Origin: an uncultured Paracoccaceae bacterium
Lineage (GTDB): Bacteria > Pseudomonadota > Alphaproteobacteria > Rhodobacterales > Rhodobacteraceae
Length of the DNA stretch: 64,000 nt
Reading direction: 5' to 3'
Assembly (NCBI GenBank): GCA_947502145.1
Contig: CANMYO010000001.1
Coordinates: 248,001 to 312,000 of the forward strand
Shown here in pieces: positions 1 through 9,589 of this stretch. The notes under the pieces were generated by a model. That model was not told the DNA's origin. It saw only the letters and a program-made list of their open reading frames with translations, and ran no database searches. Made by a program: the position numbers and the translations under genes. Positions within the stretch are counted from its first letter, which is position 1. The number at the start of each line of letters is the position of its first letter.

Positions 1-631
1 CCGGATCATCATTTCCCAAGGCCTTGGCACCTTCGATCACGGTGACCTTACTGCCCAGCCGGATGTGTGCCTGTGCCATTTCCATGCCAATGGGTCCGCC
101 GCCAACCACGATCAGATGCTCAGGGCGTTCGCGCAGATCGAAAATGTTTTCGTTGGTGTAAACGTCGACAGCGTCGATGCCATCAATCGGCGGCACGAAT
201 GGCGCAGAGCCTGTTGCCACGACAAAGCGGCGGGCCTCGATGATCGTATCGCCGGCCTGCACTTCCGTTTTTGAGATGAAGCGACCAAATTCTTCGATGA
301 CCTTCACGCCGAGACCCTCGAACCGCTCAACGGAATCGAGTGGCGCGATGGTGGCGATAACCTCATCGACATGGTCCTTGGTCGCCGCGTAGTCCACAGC
401 TGGCGAAACATTTGCGACGCCAAATTCGACGTTTCTGCTGCCCTCATGTGCCCGCTTTGCAGATGCAATCAGGGCTTTGGACGGGACACAGCCATAGTTC
501 AGGCAATCGCCGCCCATTTTGTGCCCTTCAAGCAGGACAACCGTTGCGCCCATCTGTACGGCCCCTGCAGCGACCGAAAGCCCACCTGATCCGCCGCCAA
601 TGACGCAGATGTCTGTCTTTATGCGATTCAT
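1..631 (-). CDS. FAD-dependent pyridine nucleotide-disulfide oxidoreductase (mercuric reductase / dihydrolipoamide dehydrogenase-like), 3' end outside window
   Basis: The N-terminal 210 residues are present and the gene runs off the left edge. Visible are the FAD-binding glycine motif (VIGGGSGGLS near residue 10), the redox-active disulfide CLNYGCVPSK near residue 44, an ATGSAP motif, and the start of the NAD(P)H-binding fold (IVVGGGPIGMEMA near residue 175). This is the class I flavoprotein disulfide reductase family, which moves electrons from NAD(P)H through FAD to a cysteine pair. The substrate cannot be told, because the C-terminal half that would show a mercury-binding CC or the His-Glu pair is missing. 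The gene starts 3 bases after the stop codon of the upstream TVP38-type membrane protein gene, so the two are co-transcribed, an arrangement common in Rhodobacterales. Confidence 0.85.
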   Translation of the reverse strand, partial: MNRIKTDICVIGGGSGGLSVAAGAVQMGATVVLLEGHKMGGDCLNYGCVPSKALIASAKRAHEGSRNVEFGVANVSPAVDYAATKDHVDEVIATIAPLDSVERFEGLGVKVIEEFGRFISKTEVQAGDTIIEARRFVVATGSAPFVPPIDGIDAVDVYTNENIFDLRERPEHLIVVGGGPIGMEMAQAHIRLGSKVTVIEGAKALGNDDP

Positions 632-634
632 GGA

Positions 635-1366
635 TTAGATACCTTTCTTGCCACGCAGGGCTTTGATGGCAATAGGCAGCGCTGCCAGAACGCAAAGACC
701 GATAATCGGAAGGATAATTGCGGGCTCAAATATGATACCAAGATTAGGTGTTTCACCCCGTGCAAAGACCTCTCCCAGCCCGGCGCCGACAGATGTATAG
801 ACCACCGTGCCCGGAATGATCCCGAGAAACGTCGAGATGACAAAGCGGCGCAAAGGAACTTCCAGAAATGACGGCACCAGATTGGCCATGAAGAAGGGGA
901 CCGCCGGGACCAGGCGGATCAGGAACAGCATTGACCACTGATTTTCGTCGATCCCGTCCTTGATCTTTTTGACAATGCCCTCTGAACCTTCCATCCGCGC
1001 GCCCAGCTTTTCACCAAACCCCCAGCGGGCGGCCAGGAATATGGCCGTTGCACCGATGGTTGCGCCCATGACATTGAACAGCGCGCCGGGAAATGTCGCG
1101 AACAGGAAACCACCCGTCAGGGTCGCGATCGTCGCCCCGGGGAGCGAGAAGGCAACGATGACCACATAAGCGGCGACAAAGACCAGCACTGTCAGGACAT
1201 AATTGTTGTCCCTGAACGCCAACAGCGCCTCCCGGTTATCGCGCAGCGCATCAAATGTAAGGTAGTCGCGCAGAAAAAACGCGCCCAGAAGGGCCACGAC
1301 AGCGATGATAATCAAGGGCAGCCGCCGCAGGACTGGATTTGGGGCGGGGGCATCAGACATGGACAT
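635..1366 (-). CDS. TVP38/TMEM64 family (SNARE-associated / DedA-like) inner-membrane protein
   Basis: The protein has 243 residues and several hydrophobic segments. The central region ALPGA-TIATLTGGFLFATFPG and the later RLVPAVPFFMANLVP segment are typical of the VTT/DedA superfamily, thought to act as lipid or ion transporters in the inner membrane. I chose ATG 1366 because GAGGAA lies about 5 bases upstream; longer versions of the frame have no such site. It is the first gene of a two-gene unit with the disulfide oxidoreductase. The assignment to the superfamily is firm, but the transported molecule is not known. Confidence 0.8.
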   Translation of the reverse strand: MSMSDAPAPNPVLRRLPLIIIAVVALLGAFFLRDYLTFDALRDNREALLAFRDNNYVLTVLVFVAAYVVIVAFSLPGATIATLTGGFLFATFPGALFNVMGATIGATAIFLAARWGFGEKLGARMEGSEGIVKKIKDGIDENQWSMLFLIRLVPAVPFFMANLVPSFLEVPLRRFVISTFLGIIPGTVVYTSVGAGLGEVFARGETPNLGIIFEPAIILPIIGLCVLAALPIAIKALRGKKGI

Positions 1367-1557
1367 GGGTTCCTCACAAGGCATCCGTTCGGGTTGGAAC
1401 CTAAATGGACAAAGCGCAGGCTTGCGCAAAGCCCGATCACGCGCCATTGATCCGCCCTGCCCGGTTATTTCAGTTTCAATGGGGTGAACCTCACAAACTG
1501 TAACATTCCGCAGGTGCAGAAAGTATGAATTGTTGCAGTTCGGCGCCTTCGCACCCG

Positions 1558-1586
1558 TTGACAGGGTGCTGGCACAGCTTTATGCG
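1558..1586 (+). promoter_or_regulatory. Sigma70-like promoter of rpmH
   Basis: A perfect -35 hexamer TTGACA at 1558-1563 is followed by a 17-base spacer and TATGCG at 1581-1586. The rpmH start codon is 66 bases further on. The rest of the 286-base gap (1367-1652) between the divergent TVP38 gene and rpmH shows nothing else that I can support. Confidence 0.75.
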
Positions 1587-1652
1587 ACAGGTCTGAATGC
1601 CTTTGGGCTTCGAATCCCTCGCGGATTTGGCCCCTGAACCCGGAGAGACGCC

Positions 1653-1787
1653 ATGAAGCGGACATTCCAACCATCTAACCGCGTGCGCAAGAACCGCCAC
1701 GGCTTTCGCGCACGTATGGCCACAAAAGCGGGCCGCAAGATCCTGAACAATCGCCGTGCCAAGGGCCGTGCGAAGCTGAGCGCGTAG
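1653..1787 (+). CDS. rpmH: 50S ribosomal protein L34
   Basis: The 44-residue, very basic protein starts MKRTFQPSN and contains the family signature [13 protein letters not shown] and the ending GRAKLSA. It is a structural protein of the large ribosomal subunit. It was too short to stand out in a simple ORF list but is unmistakable. GGAGAG lies about 6 bases before the ATG. It heads the classical rpmH-rnpA-yidD cluster, so its promoter probably also drives RNase P protein and YidD. Confidence 0.98.
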   Translation: MKRTFQPSNRVRKNRHGFRARMATKAGRKILNNRRAKGRAKLSA

Positions 1788-1821
1788 GCGCCTTTCAGTC
1801 TTGTCAGAATTGCAACCGCCG

Positions 1822-2187
1822 GTGACCCAATCCCTTGGCTCACCGGCGGTTTCTGTTTGTCTGCAGGTTCTCACCAAGCGGTCCGACTTTATCGCCGCCT
1901 CGCGCGGGGTACGATACGGAACAACCGGGATACACCTTCAGGCGCGAAACCGCCGCGACACTGAACCGATGCGGGTCGGCTTTACCTGTTCCAAGAAAGT
2001 GGGCAATGCAGTTGCCCGCAATCGCGCCAAACGACGACTGCGTGCAGTGGCACGTCTGATATTGCCGACTCATGGGCGCGCTGGTTGGGATTACGTGCTT
2101 GTTGGCCGTCGCGACACCACCGCAACCCTTCCATTCCTGCAACTACAGAATGACCTGATCCGAGCGCTTGCCAAGGTGCACAAGTGA
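1822..2187 (+). CDS. rnpA: Ribonuclease P protein component
   Basis: This is the protein subunit that helps the catalytic RNase P RNA remove 5' leaders from pre-tRNAs. The family signature is visible as [21 protein letters not shown] in the middle of the protein, with LTKRSDF near the N-terminus. The frame is open further upstream; GTG 1822 (121 residues) and TTG 1801 (128 residues) are both possible and neither has a clear Shine-Dalgarno sequence, so the start is uncertain. The stop overlaps the GTG start of yidD by 4 bases, indicating translational coupling. Confidence 0.93.
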   Translation: MTQSLGSPAVSVCLQVLTKRSDFIAASRGVRYGTTGIHLQARNRRDTEPMRVGFTCSKKVGNAVARNRAKRRLRAVARLILPTHGRAGWDYVLVGRRDTTATLPFLQLQNDLIRALAKVHK

Positions 2188-2405
2188 CGCCGCTTGCCTA
2201 TATGGTGTCTCTCCCGGTGCGCGCCTATCGCGTTGTTCTCTCCCCTTGGGTCGGTCACGGATGTCGTTTCCAGCCCACGTGCTCGGCGTACGCGCTAGAG
2301 GCACTCGAAAAACACGGCGCAGTCAAAGGCAGCTACCTCGCCGCACGGCGGATCGGGCGCTGTCATCCCTGGGGCGGGTCCGGGATCGACAATGTCCCCG
2401 ACTGA
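2184..2405 (+). CDS. yidD: Membrane protein insertion efficiency factor YidD
   Basis: The 73-residue protein shows the YidD hallmarks: [30 protein letters not shown] with the conserved cysteine, and [19 protein letters not shown] at the C-terminus. The family is a small amphipathic protein at the inner membrane that helps YidC-dependent membrane protein insertion. It starts with GTG overlapping the rnpA stop. In most bacteria yidC follows directly; here a DUF1353 gene, ttcA and an EAL gene separate them. YidD ends 3 bases from the end of the convergent DUF1353 gene. Confidence 0.95.
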   Translation: MTPLAYMVSLPVRAYRVVLSPWVGHGCRFQPTCSAYALEALEKHGAVKGSYLAARRIGRCHPWGGSGIDNVPD

Positions 2406-2408
2406 ACG

Positions 2409-2984
2409 CTAGTCCACGTCCACAGTGCGGGGCACGCGCAGGGCAAGCTGGGACTGAATTTCCGGATCTCCCAGATCAACATAACGATCTTCCGTGCGGT
2501 TGCTGTAGGCCTTGCCCCCAAAAGTCGAGACGGCCCAATGAATGACCCGGGCCATCCATGGCATCACGCGTGCCTCATTCATTGCGGCAAGCATAATATC
2601 ATCGGCAAACTGACGATTTTCGTCACGTGGCGTGCGATCAGCAATGTCTTGCCAGGCAATATATAGGTAATCGTGCACAATCGCCGCTTCCAGCCAGGGG
2701 CCAACGCGGCCGATGATCGCTCGCAAGACGCGCGGCACCGACGTCAGGTCGGTAACCAATCCGGCGGGAACAGAGATCTGCCGCCACTCTCCCTTTGCAT
2801 CCTGCCAGGACACCAGAAACGGTCGTCCGGTCAGGTAGTCTGCATCCTCGCCGTTGCGGAGTTTCACCGCGTCCTTAAGTCTCAACAGCACCAACGCACT
2901 GTCATAGCGAAACGCGGTCACCTTTGCGACGCCGACCGGATAAGGGTCAACAGGCAGGGCTGGTCGATCAAATCGCTGCAACAT
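2409..2984 (-). CDS. DUF1353 domain protein (phage-related family)
   Basis: The 191-residue protein contains the DUF1353 pattern: a hydrophobic-Pro-Ala-Gly-Leu-Val-Thr-Asp-Leu-Thr-Ser-Val-Pro-Arg block (PAGLVTDLTSVPR, near residue 77) and AIVHDYLY near residue 102. DUF1353 proteins are often found in phage and gene transfer agent genomes, but no phage genes surround this one. GAGGA precedes the ATG at good spacing. It is convergent with yidD and divergent from ttcA. The function is unknown; the TDLTSVPR and HDYLY motifs suggest a conserved active site, which is inference only. Confidence 0.7.
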   Translation of the reverse strand: MLQRFDRPALPVDPYPVGVAKVTAFRYDSALVLLRLKDAVKLRNGEDADYLTGRPFLVSWQDAKGEWRQISVPAGLVTDLTSVPRVLRAIIGRVGPWLEAAIVHDYLYIAWQDIADRTPRDENRQFADDIMLAAMNEARVMPWMARVIHWAVSTFGGKAYSNRTEDRYVDLGDPEIQSQLALRVPRTVDVD

Positions 2985-3030
2985 GAAATCCTCTTTGTGT
3001 TAAATGAAGAGCCACGTTAGGAACGGCTCC

Positions 3031-3909
3031 ATGTTGGATGATACCGAAATTCACCCGCTTTTTCATGGGGCGCCTTCGACAACGGAGTTCAAGAAACTCC
3101 GTAAACGGTTGGTCCGCGACGTGCGCGAAGCGATCGATCAATACGGCATGGTGCGTCGGGATACCGACAAAACGCCGCGCTGGCTGGTGTGTCTTTCAGG
3201 CGGCAAGGACAGCTATACGCTTCTGGCCATTCTGCACGAACTGAAATGGCGCGGCTTGCTGCCCGTTGAAATTCTGGCCTGCAATCTGGATCAGGGTCAG
3301 CCGGGATTTCCGGCGACGGTTCTGCCCGCCTTTCTTGAAAAGATGGGCGTGCCACATCGGATCGAATATCAGGACACCTATTCTATCGTCGTCGATAAGG
3401 TGCCGGCCGGGCGCACGTTTTGTGCGCTTTGTTCACGCTTGCGGCGCGGCAATCTTTATCGGATCGCGCGCGAGGAAGGTTGTGACGCGGTTGTTCTGGG
3501 CCATCATCGTGACGATATTCTCGAAACATTCTTCATGAACCTCTTTCACGGTGGTCGATTGGCGACAATGCCACCCAAATTGGTGAACGAAGAAGGTGAT
3601 CTTTTCGTTTATCGACCGCTCGCGCATGTCGCCGAAACAGATTGCGAAAAATTCGCCAAAGCGATGGCTTACCCGATCATTCCATGTGACCTCTGCGGCT
3701 CTCAGGACGGGTTGCAGCGCCAACAGGTCAAGCAAATTCTCGATCAATGGGAAAGGAACAGTCCCGGCCGCCGTCAGGTCATGTTTCGCAGCCTGATGAA
3801 TGCGCGGCCCAGCCATCTGCTTGATCCTAAGTTGTTTGATTTCATGGGATTAACCACGAATCCAAAGGACCCGAAATCGTTAAGCGATCAGTCAGAGTCT
3901 CAGGGTTAG
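3031..3909 (+). CDS. ttcA: tRNA 2-thiocytidine(32) synthetase
   Basis: TtcA activates C32 of certain tRNAs by adenylation and replaces oxygen with sulfur, using a 4Fe-4S cluster. The PP-loop [10 protein letters not shown] (near residue 56), the cysteine motif [10 protein letters not shown] and the later [13 protein letters not shown] are all present, which separates TtcA from the related TilS. ATG 3031 gives 292 residues and has AGGA upstream at good spacing; an in-frame ATG at 3004 has no ribosome binding site. The gene is divergent from the DUF1353 gene with 46 bases between starts. Confidence 0.93.
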   Translation: MLDDTEIHPLFHGAPSTTEFKKLRKRLVRDVREAIDQYGMVRRDTDKTPRWLVCLSGGKDSYTLLAILHELKWRGLLPVEILACNLDQGQPGFPATVLPAFLEKMGVPHRIEYQDTYSIVVDKVPAGRTFCALCSRLRRGNLYRIAREEGCDAVVLGHHRDDILETFFMNLFHGGRLATMPPKLVNEEGDLFVYRPLAHVAETDCEKFAKAMAYPIIPCDLCGSQDGLQRQQVKQILDQWERNSPGRRQVMFRSLMNARPSHLLDPKLFDFMGLTTNPKDPKSLSDQSESQG

Positions 3910-3964
3910 CTTATCCGTTGATTCGCACGGCATCCGTTGCCCTGCAATTTCGGAAGGGCCAAAA

Positions 3965-5341
3965 ATGGCAGCCATTGCCACTCTTACACGCGGTATTCTG
4001 GACCGGCTTTCAGCCGGGCTAAGGACCTCATATCTGCCGCGCGACCAGATAATTGAGGCGCTGGATGGCTACATCGCCCGGTCCCATAACGGCACCTATA
4101 CGGGTGCCGTCATCCTTTTCGAGATTGATGAGTTCACCCAGCTTGAGGAAATGCACGGTAGCGAGGTGGTCTTTGAAATCCAGCGCGAGCTGGAAGAACG
4201 TATTCTTGGCGGCCCCTGCGCGCGGGATATGATGCGGACATTGGGCGGTGGTCGATTTGCAGTTCTGCCGACGCCACTTTCGCCAGTGACACAGGATCGC
4301 ATGGCGGCTCTGTCGGACGTGCTGCAACGGCTTGCCGCAAGGCCGATCGCCCGCACACGCGGGTCGATTTATATTACAATTTCAATCGGTTACGCCCACC
4401 AGTCCCAGTTGGACGAGCCAAGCGGCAAAGCCCTGATCGAAGCAGCGTCGTTGGCGCTCCGCACCGCGCAGAAGGAAGGGCCCGCCTCGCTTTGTCCATT
4501 TGATCCCGACATGCTTGAACGGATCAAGAACCGGGAAAGCATGAAGCGGCATTATCAGGATGCTTTGACATCGGGGGCGATCCAGGCGCATTTCCAACCC
4601 CAGGTGAACACAGTGACAGGTGAGATCATCGGTGTTGAGGCGCTTGCCCGATGGGATGACCCTGAACGTGGTCTGGTGCCGCCTGGCCTGTTTCTACCTG
4701 ACCTGGAAGAGCTTGGCCTGATGCGGTCGCTTGGGCTGACGGTCCTGCGCGATTCAATGAACGCAATGCGACAATGGCAGGATCTTGGGATCGAAATCCC
4801 GACTGTATCCTTAAATCTCTCGACAGAAGAATTGCGCAACCCAAATTTACTGACGTCAATCCAATACGAACTGGACCGCGTCGGACTTGATCCAAAGTCG
4901 CTCGTGGTTGAGGTGCTCGAATCCGTTGTGACCGAAGGCGCCAACGACCGAATTCTTGAAAACCTGGATGAACTCGCGAAACTTGGCTGCCTGATTGATC
5001 TGGATGATTTTGGCACCGGGAATGCCTCGATCACGGCGATCCGTAAATTTGGTGTCGACCGGATCAAGATTGACCGATCTTTTGTCGCGGACCTTGTGAC
5101 AGATAGCGACAAACGTTCCATGGTCGAAGCGATGGTGATGATGGCCGACCGCCTATCGGTCAAGATTCTGGCGGAAGGTGCCGAGACAGAGGAAGAACTG
5201 GCCGCCCTGGCTGACGCGGGTTGCAGCGACGTGCAGGGCTATGCCATTGCAAAACCAATGCCGCCGCACGCGCTTGTCGATTGGGCGCACGACTGGCGGC
5301 AGTCGAACATGCACCAAAACCCGCGGCAGCGCTATGCCTGA
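3965..5341 (+). CDS. GGDEF/EAL protein, probable cyclic-di-GMP phosphodiesterase
   Basis: The 458-residue protein has an N-terminal diguanylate cyclase-like domain (about 35-175) in which the GGDEF signature is degenerate (GGGRF), and a C-terminal EAL domain (about 195-445). The EAL residues are retained: EALARW, EVLES, LDDFGTGNAS, KIDRSF, AEGAETEEE and VQGYAIAKP. The likely activity is hydrolysis of c-di-GMP, with the degenerate GGDEF domain serving as a regulatory or GTP-sensing part. No transmembrane segment is visible, so it is probably cytoplasmic. It lies between ttcA and yidC, on the same strand as both. Confidence 0.9.
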   Translation: MAAIATLTRGILDRLSAGLRTSYLPRDQIIEALDGYIARSHNGTYTGAVILFEIDEFTQLEEMHGSEVVFEIQRELEERILGGPCARDMMRTLGGGRFAVLPTPLSPVTQDRMAALSDVLQRLAARPIARTRGSIYITISIGYAHQSQLDEPSGKALIEAASLALRTAQKEGPASLCPFDPDMLERIKNRESMKRHYQDALTSGAIQAHFQPQVNTVTGEIIGVEALARWDDPERGLVPPGLFLPDLEELGLMRSLGLTVLRDSMNAMRQWQDLGIEIPTVSLNLSTEELRNPNLLTSIQYELDRVGLDPKSLVVEVLESVVTEGANDRILENLDELAKLGCLIDLDDFGTGNASITAIRKFGVDRIKIDRSFVADLVTDSDKRSMVEAMVMMADRLSVKILAEGAETEEELAALADAGCSDVQGYAIAKPMPPHALVDWAHDWRQSNMHQNPRQRYA

Positions 5342-5460
5342 TCGGCAATAGGCAGCAAACACCGACCTCTGATCGCAAAATCCCCTAAAACCGCTTGACC
5401 TTTGGTGCGCTGAGGGGTTGAACCAACTGCACATTTCTGGACAGTTGGGTGGCCCCGTCG

Positions 5461-7290
5461 ATGGATGACCAAAATAAGAATCTGATCCTTGCAACCGCAT
5501 TGAGTTTTCTCGTTGTCGTTGTCTGGATCTGGCTGAACCCTATCGAGGAACCACAGCCACCAGCGGATACAGTTGCGTCTGAAACTACCGCCGAAGGTGC
5601 CGTTCCCACGGTGACCGCTGATGCGCCCGCAACATCGACGGCAACGGCGCCGCCGGCTGAAACGATCATCGAAGCGCCACGTGTTGCGATCAAGACGCCG
5701 GAGTTTGATGGGTCTATCTCCTTGCGCGGTGGCCGCATCGACGATCTTTCCTTGACCCAATATCGCGAAACGCAGGATGCGGATGCTGAGACCGTAACCT
5801 TGTTCCGCCCCATTGGCGAAGCGGACGCCTATTTTACGCTTTTTGGTTGGGCCGGTCTTGAAGGCATCACGGCGATCCCCGGTCCCGATACAATCTGGTC
5901 GCTTGAATCCGGCGAAACGCTGACGCCAGACAGCCCTGTCACACTGGTGTGGGACAACGGCGCAGGTCAGATTTTCCGCAATGAAATCTCAGTCGATGAC
6001 AGCTTCATGTTTACCTTCGCCCAGAGCGTTGAAAATATGGGCGGCACCATTCGCGCACGCCCCTACGGGCTCTTGCAGCGGAACGGGGAACCGTCAGATC
6101 TCAAGAACTTCTTCATCCTGCACGAAGGCCTTGTGCGGATGTCGGACGGAGAACTGCAGGAGGTCGACTACGACGAAATGGTCGACTATCCCGTCGTCGC
6201 GACCGAGAATACAAAAGCCGAACGGATCGAGGTCGCGGAGAACGGCTGGATCGGGTTTACCGATCACTACTGGATGACCACGCTGATCCCGGAACAGGGT
6301 CAGCCTTTTGCCTCTGTCGCGTCCTATTTCAAAGACGAGAAAATCTATTGGTCGGTCGCAAAACTGCCCGTTCAAACGGTCGCAACCGGCGAGACCGCCA
6401 CCGTGACAACGCAGGTCTTTGCCGGAGCAAAGGAATGGGAAGCCATCCGCCACTATCAAAATGAACAGGGCGTGGAAGGGTTCCTGGACAGCATTGATTG
6501 GGGTTGGTTCTTTTTCATGACCAAACCGATCTTTTGGCTGCTGCACAATATCAACATCCTTATCGGTAACATGGGCTGGTCGATCATTTGCCTGACACTG
6601 ATTATCAAGGCGCTTGTGCTGCCGCTGGCCTACAAATCCTATGTCAGCATGGCGAAGATGAAAGAGCTTCAGCCGGAGATGGAGAAGCTCAAGGAAAGTG
6701 CTGGCGACGACAAACAGGCGATGCAGCAAGGCATGATGAAGCTTTACAAGGACAACAAGGTCAACCCGGCCTCCGGTTGTTTGCCAATCCTGCTGCAGAT
6801 TCCGATCTTCTTCTCGCTGTATAAGGTGATTTTTGTCACCATCGAATTGCGTCATGCCCCGTGGCTCGGTTGGATCACCGACCTATCCGCGCCGGACCCC
6901 TCTTCGATCCTGAACCTGTTTGGCCTGCTGCCATGGTCAGTCCCCGAAGTGGGCAGCATCTTCTTCATCTTCTCGTTGGGGATCTTGCCAATCATCCTTG
7001 GTATCTCGATGTGGCTTCAGCAAAAGCTGAACCCGGCCCCAACTGATCCAACGCAAAAGATGATCTTTGCCTGGATGCCTTGGGTCTTCATGTTCATGCT
7101 CGGTTCATTTGCCAGCGGACTGGTCCTCTACTGGATTGCAAACAATACGATTACATTCGTGCAGCAGTATTTGATCATGCGTAGCCATGGATCAAAGCCG
7201 GACCTCTTTGGCAACATCACGTCGTCGTTCAAGCGCAGCCCCAAAACCGCCGCTGCAAATGAAGACAAGAAGCCAAAGGGCAAAAAGTGA
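5461..7290 (+). CDS. yidC: Membrane protein insertase YidC
   Basis: The 609-residue protein starts MDDQNKNLILATALSFLVV, the standard alphaproteobacterial N-terminus with the first membrane segment, followed by a Pro/Thr/Ala-rich linker and the large periplasmic P1 domain. The conserved C-terminal insertase core begins near residue 355 (FFFMTKPIFWLLHNINILIGNMGWSI) and includes LPLAYKSYVSMAKMKELQPEM and the final FASGLVLYWIANN helix. The tail is lysine-rich, suited to ribosome contact. It inserts proteins into the inner membrane alone or with SecYEG. An ATG four codons upstream also exists, but family alignment supports 5461. The stop overlaps the next start (GTGA). Confidence 0.97.
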   Translation: MDDQNKNLILATALSFLVVVVWIWLNPIEEPQPPADTVASETTAEGAVPTVTADAPATSTATAPPAETIIEAPRVAIKTPEFDGSISLRGGRIDDLSLTQYRETQDADAETVTLFRPIGEADAYFTLFGWAGLEGITAIPGPDTIWSLESGETLTPDSPVTLVWDNGAGQIFRNEISVDDSFMFTFAQSVENMGGTIRARPYGLLQRNGEPSDLKNFFILHEGLVRMSDGELQEVDYDEMVDYPVVATENTKAERIEVAENGWIGFTDHYWMTTLIPEQGQPFASVASYFKDEKIYWSVAKLPVQTVATGETATVTTQVFAGAKEWEAIRHYQNEQGVEGFLDSIDWGWFFFMTKPIFWLLHNINILIGNMGWSIICLTLIIKALVLPLAYKSYVSMAKMKELQPEMEKLKESAGDDKQAMQQGMMKLYKDNKVNPASGCLPILLQIPIFFSLYKVIFVTIELRHAPWLGWITDLSAPDPSSILNLFGLLPWSVPEVGSIFFIFSLGILPIILGISMWLQQKLNPAPTDPTQKMIFAWMPWVFMFMLGSFASGLVLYWIANNTITFVQQYLIMRSHGSKPDLFGNITSSFKRSPKTAAANEDKKPKGKK

Positions 7291-8036
7291 CCAGTGTCGC
7301 CTCTCTCTGGCGTCACCCGATCAAAAGCCACGGCCGGGAATCAATTGAGGCGGTAGACCTCGTTTCCGGCCGCACGATGCCATGGGACAGGCACTGGGCC
7401 GTCACCCATGAACTGACCAAACACACCGGTGATGGCTGGTCCCACTGCCGCAACTTCATGATCGGTGCCCGCACCCCGGAACTGGCGGCGATCTGGGCCA
7501 CCTTTGATGAGACGACGCAATCCGTCACCTTGCGCCATCCTGAGCTGGGCACAATTTCGTTTCGACCAGATGACCCGGTCGAGGCGGTCCGCTTTTTTGC
7601 GTGGATTGAACCAATTTGCCGTGCCAGCAGCGTCAAGCCGGCAGCAATCGTCAGCGCGCCGGAACGGGGCATGACCGATTCACGTCGCCCGACAATCTCG
7701 ATCATGAACACGGCAAGCCATATCGCGGTCCAAGATGCGATCGGTAGCCCGATTGCACAGGAACGCTGGCGGGCCAACGTCTGGCTCGATGACCTTGCGC
7801 CCTGGGCAGAATTTGATCTTGTCGATAAGCAGTTGAAAATTGGTGCGGCGACCGTGACGATCATCGGTCCAATTGATCGCTGTGAACACGTCGCGGCCAA
7901 TCCTGACACTGGAAAACGTGACAAAGATCTTCTGTCAGTGCTCAAGACCAGGTTCGGCCATCCCAACTTTGGTGTTTATGCTGAGGTTGTCAAAAGTGGC
8001 CGAGTCAGCGTCGGCGACAAATGTGAGGCTGTGTGA
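7287..8036 (+). CDS. MOSC domain protein
   Basis: The 249-residue protein begins VASLWRHPIKSHGRESIEAVDL, the MOSC N-terminal beta-barrel pattern, and ends with a MOSC-like domain (RWRANVWLDDLAPWAEFDL … VKSGRVSVGDKCEA). MOSC proteins deliver or use sulfur on molybdenum cofactor and related centres. The usual catalytic cysteine of the C-terminal type is not obvious, though a CEHVAANPDTGKRD block is present. GTG 7287 overlaps the yidC stop, and the end overlaps engB, so this gene is translationally coupled on both sides. The position between yidC and engB is common in Rhodobacterales. Confidence 0.85.
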   Translation: MTSVASLWRHPIKSHGRESIEAVDLVSGRTMPWDRHWAVTHELTKHTGDGWSHCRNFMIGARTPELAAIWATFDETTQSVTLRHPELGTISFRPDDPVEAVRFFAWIEPICRASSVKPAAIVSAPERGMTDSRRPTISIMNTASHIAVQDAIGSPIAQERWRANVWLDDLAPWAEFDLVDKQLKIGAATVTIIGPIDRCEHVAANPDTGKRDKDLLSVLKTRFGHPNFGVYAEVVKSGRVSVGDKCEAV

Positions 8037-8686
8037 TGGAGCTAAGCTTTCCCGAGATGCCCGACCCCGATCCGCAGGACGTCGAAAAAGGCCGTCTACT
8101 TTTTGCGGGGGAAACGACATTCCTCAAGGGCGTTGTTGCCATGCAGGGACTGCCCCCCGCCGACCGCATCGAGGTTTGCTTTGCCGGACGTTCCAATGTT
8201 GGGAAGTCGAGCCTGATCAACGCCCTGACCGGACGCAAAGGGCTTGCGCGGGCGTCAAACACGCCGGGTCGCACACAGGAAATAAACTATTTTACAGCTG
8301 GCGACATCTACGTCGTTGATTTACCGGGTTACGGTTTCGCCAATGCCCCGGTGGCGGTTGTGGAAAAATGGCAGCGCCTGCTCAAGCAATATCTGCAAGG
8401 GCGGCAGACGCTCCGGCGCGTATTCGTGCTGATTGATGCACGTCACGGGGCCAAGGGTGTCGACGAAGAGATCATGACGCTCTTGGATCAATCTGCCGTC
8501 ACGTTTCAGGTCGTGATGACCAAGATCGACAAGGTCAAAGGCCCGGCATTGGCAGATGCGCTGAACCGCACACGTGCCGCTTTGGCCAAGCACCCGGCCG
8601 CCTATCCAGAGCTAATTCTCACCAGTTCTGAAAAGTCCATCGGCATCGCCACATTGCGGTCGGTGATCGCCGGTATCGAGGCATGA
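8036..8686 (+). CDS. engB: Ribosome biogenesis GTP-binding protein EngB (YsxC/YihA)
   Basis: The 216-residue GTPase carries G1 [12 protein letters not shown], the switch region [11 protein letters not shown]3 DLPGYG, G4 TKIDKV and G5 TSSEKS in order. EngB assists assembly of the 50S subunit and is usually essential. ATG 8036 overlaps the MOSC stop (TGATG); a GTG one codon earlier is also possible. The stop overlaps the start of the argB frame. Confidence 0.96.
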   Translation: MELSFPEMPDPDPQDVEKGRLLFAGETTFLKGVVAMQGLPPADRIEVCFAGRSNVGKSSLINALTGRKGLARASNTPGRTQEINYFTAGDIYVVDLPGYGFANAPVAVVEKWQRLLKQYLQGRQTLRRVFVLIDARHGAKGVDEEIMTLLDQSAVTFQVVMTKIDKVKGPALADALNRTRAALAKHPAAYPELILTSSEKSIGIATLRSVIAGIEA

Positions 8687-8697
8687 GGAAGCAAATG

Positions 8698-9552
8698 ATG
8701 AACCGAGACTGGATTGCAACCGCGCGCACATTGTCAGAGGCACTGCCGTTTCTGCAACGATATTCTGACGCCGTCGTGGTGGTCAAATTCGGTGGCAATG
8801 CAATGGGCGATGCGAGCGCCATGGCCGAATTTGCCCGCGATATCGTGTTGATGAAACAGGTTGGTATGAATCCCGTTGTCGTGCATGGCGGTGGTCCGAT
8901 GATCAACGAGATGCTGGGCAAACTTGGTATCGAATCCGAATTCGTGCGCGGCAAACGTGTGACCGACAAGGCGACCGTTGAAGTCGTCGAAATGGTTCTC
9001 ACCGGTTTGGTGAACAAGCGTATCGTGCAGGCGATCATGGATGAAGGTGGCCGCGCGGTTGGTCTTTCGGGAAAGGACGATGACCTCATGGTTGCCGTGC
9101 CCGATGATCCTGAGCTGGGTTTTGTTGGACGTCCGACAGAAATGAACGTGCAGGTGCTGCGCGACCTTTACAGCGCCGGTATCATTCCGGTCGTTGCCCC
9201 CGTTGCCACCGGCATGGACGCGAATGAAACGTTCAACGTCAATGGCGACACTGCCGCAGGCGCGCTTGCCGGCGCGCTTAAAGCCGACCGGTTGCTGCTT
9301 TTGACGGATGTTGCTGGTGTGAAGGATGAAACCGGTGAGGTCGTCACGCAGCTTTCGCCAGATCAGGTTCGTGACCTGACCGACAAAGGCGTGATCTCCG
9401 GCGGCATGATCCCCAAGACGGAAACCGCGCTGAAAGCGATTGAAGAAGGTGTCCGCGCCGTTGTGATCCTTGATGGTCGCATTCCCAATGCCTGCCTGAT
9501 CGAATTGTTCACGGAACATGGTGCAGGCTCGATCATTCGTCAGCCAAAGTGA
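8698..9552 (+). CDS. argB: Acetylglutamate kinase
   Basis: ArgB phosphorylates N-acetylglutamate in arginine synthesis. The amino acid kinase fold is shown by [72 protein letters not shown] and [25 protein letters not shown] 8698 (284 residues) is preceded by GAGGAAG at 6 bases; ATG 8695 and ATG 8683 are also in frame. The residues for substrate binding look intact. It is the last gene of the yidC-MOSC-engB-argB run, and a ferredoxin-like gene follows. Confidence 0.96.
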   Translation: MNRDWIATARTLSEALPFLQRYSDAVVVVKFGGNAMGDASAMAEFARDIVLMKQVGMNPVVVHGGGPMINEMLGKLGIESEFVRGKRVTDKATVEVVEMVLTGLVNKRIVQAIMDEGGRAVGLSGKDDDLMVAVPDDPELGFVGRPTEMNVQVLRDLYSAGIIPVVAPVATGMDANETFNVNGDTAAGALAGALKADRLLLLTDVAGVKDETGEVVTQLSPDQVRDLTDKGVISGGMIPKTETALKAIEEGVRAVVILDGRIPNACLIELFTEHGAGSIIRQPK

Positions 9553-9589
9553 CCGCGCGTTCGCTGCCAGGCTGCGGGCCCATTGCGCG

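Noticed and set aside
1367-2405. Chromosome replication origin next to rpmH
   Set aside because: rpmH-rnpA lies near oriC in some bacteria, but I see no DnaA boxes or AT-rich unwinding region here.
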